From positions 7,469,501 through 7,533,500 of the forward strand of contig OW285192.1 in the NCBI GenBank assembly GCA_935421135.1: a stretch of DNA of 64,000 nt, written 5' to 3'. Both the position numbers and the translations under genes were made by a program. The stretch's first letter is position 1; each line of letters begins with the position of its first letter. This DNA comes from Bugulina stolonifera. Lineage: Eukaryota; Bryozoa; Gymnolaemata; Cheilostomatida; Bugulidae. Of this stretch, positions 61,001 to 64,000 are shown piece after piece. The notes beneath the pieces were generated by a model, which worked only from the letters and a program-made list of their open reading frames with translations, did no database searches and was not told where the DNA came from.

Positions 61001-64000
61001 AAAGATGTCAAGTGGAATAAACTATATGTTTCGGAATGTTTTGAAAAGTTGACAATATGGACAACTCAACTAATCGCAGTTATGTAGGCCTACATATGGG
61101 ACATGTGAAAGTTATGTGTCTAACATATAAACATTTATAACACTTACTAACACTTTCAGCTGATGGTTGCCAACTATTTGTGACTGATCACAAGTGGATA
61201 CAGAATGTAGCCAGGGTAAAGGGGCTGTTTGACAATGGTGTTGCAATTTTGGGTTTGGAAACAGTATGGTTTCCGTCACAACTTCAGATGCCAGAGCTTG
61301 ACTTTGAAAGTTACCTGTCTAAATATAAAACCTGTCCACAAATATTAAGTGTAGGTCTGCCGAGCTTATTTAGCCTCAGGACGTTGTCACACTTTGACAT
61401 GCACGTAGGTTAGGCAAAAGGAAGCCTCTTAATTTCCTAAAAAGTAAAAATAATGTGACAACACCTTGCCCACAGGACACTTCTATGGCTGCATCTCACT
61501 TCTATCACAGGTTCTCTGGGCTGAGATTATTATACTGTTTACTTGTATTTTGTAGGTATGGCAACGTAGTGAATGATTCCTCAGTCTATGTAGATGCTAG
61601 CTGTGATTCCTTCCTCAGTTCTAGAGTGACATACAGGCACACTGCGCTGTCGTCCCCTAAACTAGACTATCTGCAGGGTGTTGTGACTATCAGAAACAGT
61701 TCCAATGGGGAGACAACAAGACAAGAGTGGTTTGTCATTCCTATCTCTATTGAGGGTGGGACAGAGAACAAACCTCCTCAGTTCAGGTAAACTCTTGTAG
61801 AACTTAGCCTATATTTAGGTACATGTAGTTCCGAATAAAATTTATGAATATGGGTATTCCCGAAATTGCTGACGAATGACCTTCAAGTTGTTAGGTTTGA
61901 CTTTGAAACTGTAAAATGACAGTGGCTATTTCCAAGTATTATAAGTACACATAAGTCGAAAACAAAATGAAAAAAACTTGCACCACACCTTTTCTTCTTT
62001 ACAAAAACACTACTATCAGCTTTATATGAATAAGTAGCTATCTGGTATAGGGTTCATCAAGGTAGTTAGGGACACGAAGAACAACTCCATAGCCATGATT
62101 TACTGCTAAGTATGCATCTAATCTGTGAACAATAGTTTACATTTAATATTAAAATATTGGCATAGTGACAGTTTATTTACATTCTATTGATGCAAACCAC
62201 TGTACCTGATTACTCACTCCAAGTCATTCTTCTACGCTATTGTCCTACTCCCCATATCACAGGCCTGCAAACATGTCCGACCATGACTAACTGTTTTACC
62301 TTTTGTTTTCATTATTATCTTTTAAAGAGACAATGGTGTTAAAATTTAAAACAAATTTTGTCACTCTCTGTATAAAATGAAAACAAGTTTTTGATTCAGC
62401 CTGTTGTGGCTAATAGTTTAGGAATTTGCTTGTCCTTGTGTGTAAAATCATAAAGAAATATTGCAGAAGGTAAAGCTGTGATAGAAACGAACATGCAAAC
62501 TCTAGTCGTTGCTTGTCCCAATAACCTATAAAACTGGATAATTTGAATTCAAGCACAAAGGCAGTAATAATCAGAATTTTTAGTGCAAACTTGCATTTGG
62601 CTTGATATCCAAAATGAACACTTCCATCAGAATAATATTAATATTGTTTTGTGTGTTGGCACCTTAGATCAGGCTATACTATGCATATTTTATTCATTGT
62701 CTAATAAATAATATATTTTTGTAGTTTTTGTTGCTCAAAATATTGTTTCACTAACGTTGAATAAATTTCCAATTGATTAGCAAGATTATGTGTCACTTTA
62801 AAATAGTTCTGTTAACTTTGGCCCATGGATAGGAAGGTGGTTGGCTGATATCGCTGCAGAGGTCTGGAAACCAAGTAGTTGGTCTATAAAACTAAGCCTC
62901 TCTCTCAGACGTTGTATACTTGTACACAGCTGCACTTCGCTGTCGATATGATTGTTTGTGTACCATTAATAAGAAGGATAATTATCAACTTGAGAGTTGA
63001 AGATATGTTCCAAAAAACAACTGCTCCTAAATTCTAGACCTAGTTCCCAGTTTCAATTTGAGGGAAGTCATAGCATACTCTCGTTATCTGGAGAAATAGA
63101 CTGAGAGCTTTCAGCTGAACAAAGATGTTTTTGTCCTTTACTTATTATGAGAACTACAATTATTTGACTGACTATAATTTAAACTTCCTTTGCATATAAA
63201 ACAATTAAATGTTGTAAGTTTAATTAGTATTAGTGAATTGAGAATTGAAACTGCAATTTAGGCCTACACTGTCTCTCATTTAGGTTATGCATTTTACAAT
63301 CAATATTATGCATATTATAGTTCCATGGAATTCACAAGTGAACCTCATGTACACTGAATATTATCTCATTGTATGCTAATTTCCTAATATCTGTGGGCCT
63401 ACAGTAAATAATTTGAATAAACTAAAACCTGTTAATCGGCTAGTCGGTGAAGCAGATAAGGAACATACTAGTTGTGTAACCTTATATCTTAGTTATGTCA
63501 GTGGGAGCCATTGCAAAATAATTTTCATTTGATAAAATAATAGTCATCCATGATAGATTAGGCCTTTGTTCAACTACTTTGTATATTGAAATACAGTGAA
63601 TCTAGGAGTTATCCCTTCTTGTTCTATGAGCAATGTACACATTAATATTCTAGCTATGCATATAGGCCTACTTGGTAACGCATTTAAACACATTTTCGCT
63701 AGGCAACTGTAGGATGTTCTTCGTTAAAACTAATACATAGCTACTGCAAACTGAGAACCAACCGTTACTCCACACACAGCGCAGCGTCGACGCTGTGCTG
63801 TGCTGTACGTAGAGTTGATATGTAGATCTACATAAATATCAACTCTACGTACAATGTACTTGTTAGTAGGCTAAGCACTATTATAGTTATCTAACTACAT
63901 TGTATTTATTTTTGCAGTGAAAGCTCTCTGCTCCAGCTTACAGTGAACCAGTTTATAACTACAGCTATAACCACAAGTATCCTCAGTGCTACTGATGACT
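55033..64000 (+). CDS. FREM/FRAS1-like extracellular matrix protein, N-terminal part (3 exons, 3' partial)
   Basis: Exons 55033-55598, 61556-61786 and 63918-64000 (continues beyond the window); junctions are in frame (phase 2 both). The protein starts MIARSEVIFFLTLLLNYVPS, a signal peptide, then ELVRNHGPL, a Cys-containing N-terminal module (YCMVKVLFDESSLDNS, IGRLFPSQFSCNYREGSVYY) and HSWPRYGNVVND. The second exon has LDYLQGVVTIR and ends NKPPQFR; the third begins SESSLLQLTVNQFITTAITT with ATDD, where the first CSPG-type repeat of FREM/FRAS proteins would begin. Known relatives are large basement-membrane proteins with twelve CSPG repeats and Calx-beta domains; which member this is cannot be told from the N-terminus. 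The first donor is a weak GTTTGT. Confidence 0.75.
56648..56755. repeat. ACT/ACC trinucleotide-rich microsatellite
   Basis: Interrupted CTACTACCACCACTACACTA-type repeats in the first intron of the FREM-like gene. Confidence 0.8.
57830..57926. repeat. Inverted repeat with 15-base arms
   Basis: GATAGCCTGGGTTCCA pairs with TGGGACCCAGGCTATC (one mismatch) around a loop of about 65 bases. Function unknown. Confidence 0.6.
61787..63917 (+). other. Second intron of the FREM-like gene
   Basis: 2.1 kb, AT-rich. It holds palindromes at 63782-63795 and 63805-63852; nothing else was recognised. Confidence 0.6.
63805..63852. repeat. Perfect 17-base inverted repeat with a palindromic centre
   Basis: GTACGTAGAGTTGATAT (63805-63821) is the exact reverse complement of 63836-63852. 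The centre GTAGATCTAC is itself a palindrome, and a separate 14-base palindrome CAGCGTCGACGCTG lies at 63782-63795. It is about 65 bases before the third FREM-like exon. Confidence 0.8.

Larger units (their letters stand above)
55599..61555 (+). other. 6-kb first intron of the FREM-like gene
   Basis: Contains a 35-base duplication (about 55965-56030), an ACC/ACT-type microsatellite (56648-56755) and a hairpin (57830-57926). Open frames 57110-57295, 59587-59832 and 61180-61413 show no recognised similarity or fitting splice phase. No other gene was seen. Confidence 0.6.

Noticed and set aside
61180..61413. Additional coding exon of the FREM-like gene
   Set aside because: Joining at the nearby acceptor in the required phase gives an immediate stop, and direct joining of 55598 to 61556 continues the family-like sequence without a gap.
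1..64000. CRISPR arrays, operons, phage or other prokaryotic systems
   Set aside because: The tandem arrays have no spacer structure, and all genes are intron-split eukaryotic genes.

Overview
This is nuclear DNA from an animal. Every recognisable gene is split by spliceosomal introns (GT/AG, one GC/AG), AATAAA signals follow several genes, the DNA is AT-rich, and introns are packed with minisatellites, foldback elements and solo LTRs. The gene content (an NPAT-like histone-gene coactivator, a FRAS1/FREM-like matrix protein, IgGFc-binding-domain repeats, and a cysteine desulfurase-like/TtcA-like fusion) fits a non-vertebrate, probably marine metazoan. The recurrent TACATGTA and TAGGCCTA words suggest the same, but the species cannot be named from the sequence.

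Layout. (1) 608-11400, plus strand: the 3' twelve exons of a fused protein, a class V aminotransferase/cysteine desulfurase-like part followed by a TtcA-type PP-loop tRNA thiolation enzyme. The 5' end lies outside the window. Its largest intron holds a small intronless Arg/Ser/Lys-rich protamine-like gene (9490-9717) with its own AATAAA. (2) 12301-31988, minus strand: a 23-exon gene for a secreted protein of about 1394 residues, with three tandem IgGFc-binding-type domains joined by Asp-rich MopE-like metal-binding linkers. It converges on gene 1. Its introns hold a solo LTR and a tRNA-derived foldback. (3) 34753-36227, minus strand: a two-exon gene of unknown function (159 aa). A second solo LTR lies between genes 2 and 3. 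(4) 38537-38824, plus strand: a doubtful small ORF. (5) 39827-53830, minus strand: a 19-exon NPAT-like gene (about 1264 aa) with an N-terminal LisH-like motif. One intron contains a 2.36-kb element with perfect 39-bp terminal inverted repeats. Two splice sites of this gene lie in short tandem arrays. (6) 55033 to the window end, plus strand: the first three exons of a FREM/FRAS1-like extracellular matrix protein, divergent from NPAT.

The exon models were assembled by hand. All internal junctions keep reading frame, and total lengths are multiples of three for every gene with a visible start and stop. Functions are assigned from remembered family motifs, not from searches. I see no operon-like functional link between neighbours. 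The closest physical couplings are the nested protamine-like gene in the desulfurase-TtcA gene and the divergent NPAT/FREM-like pair.
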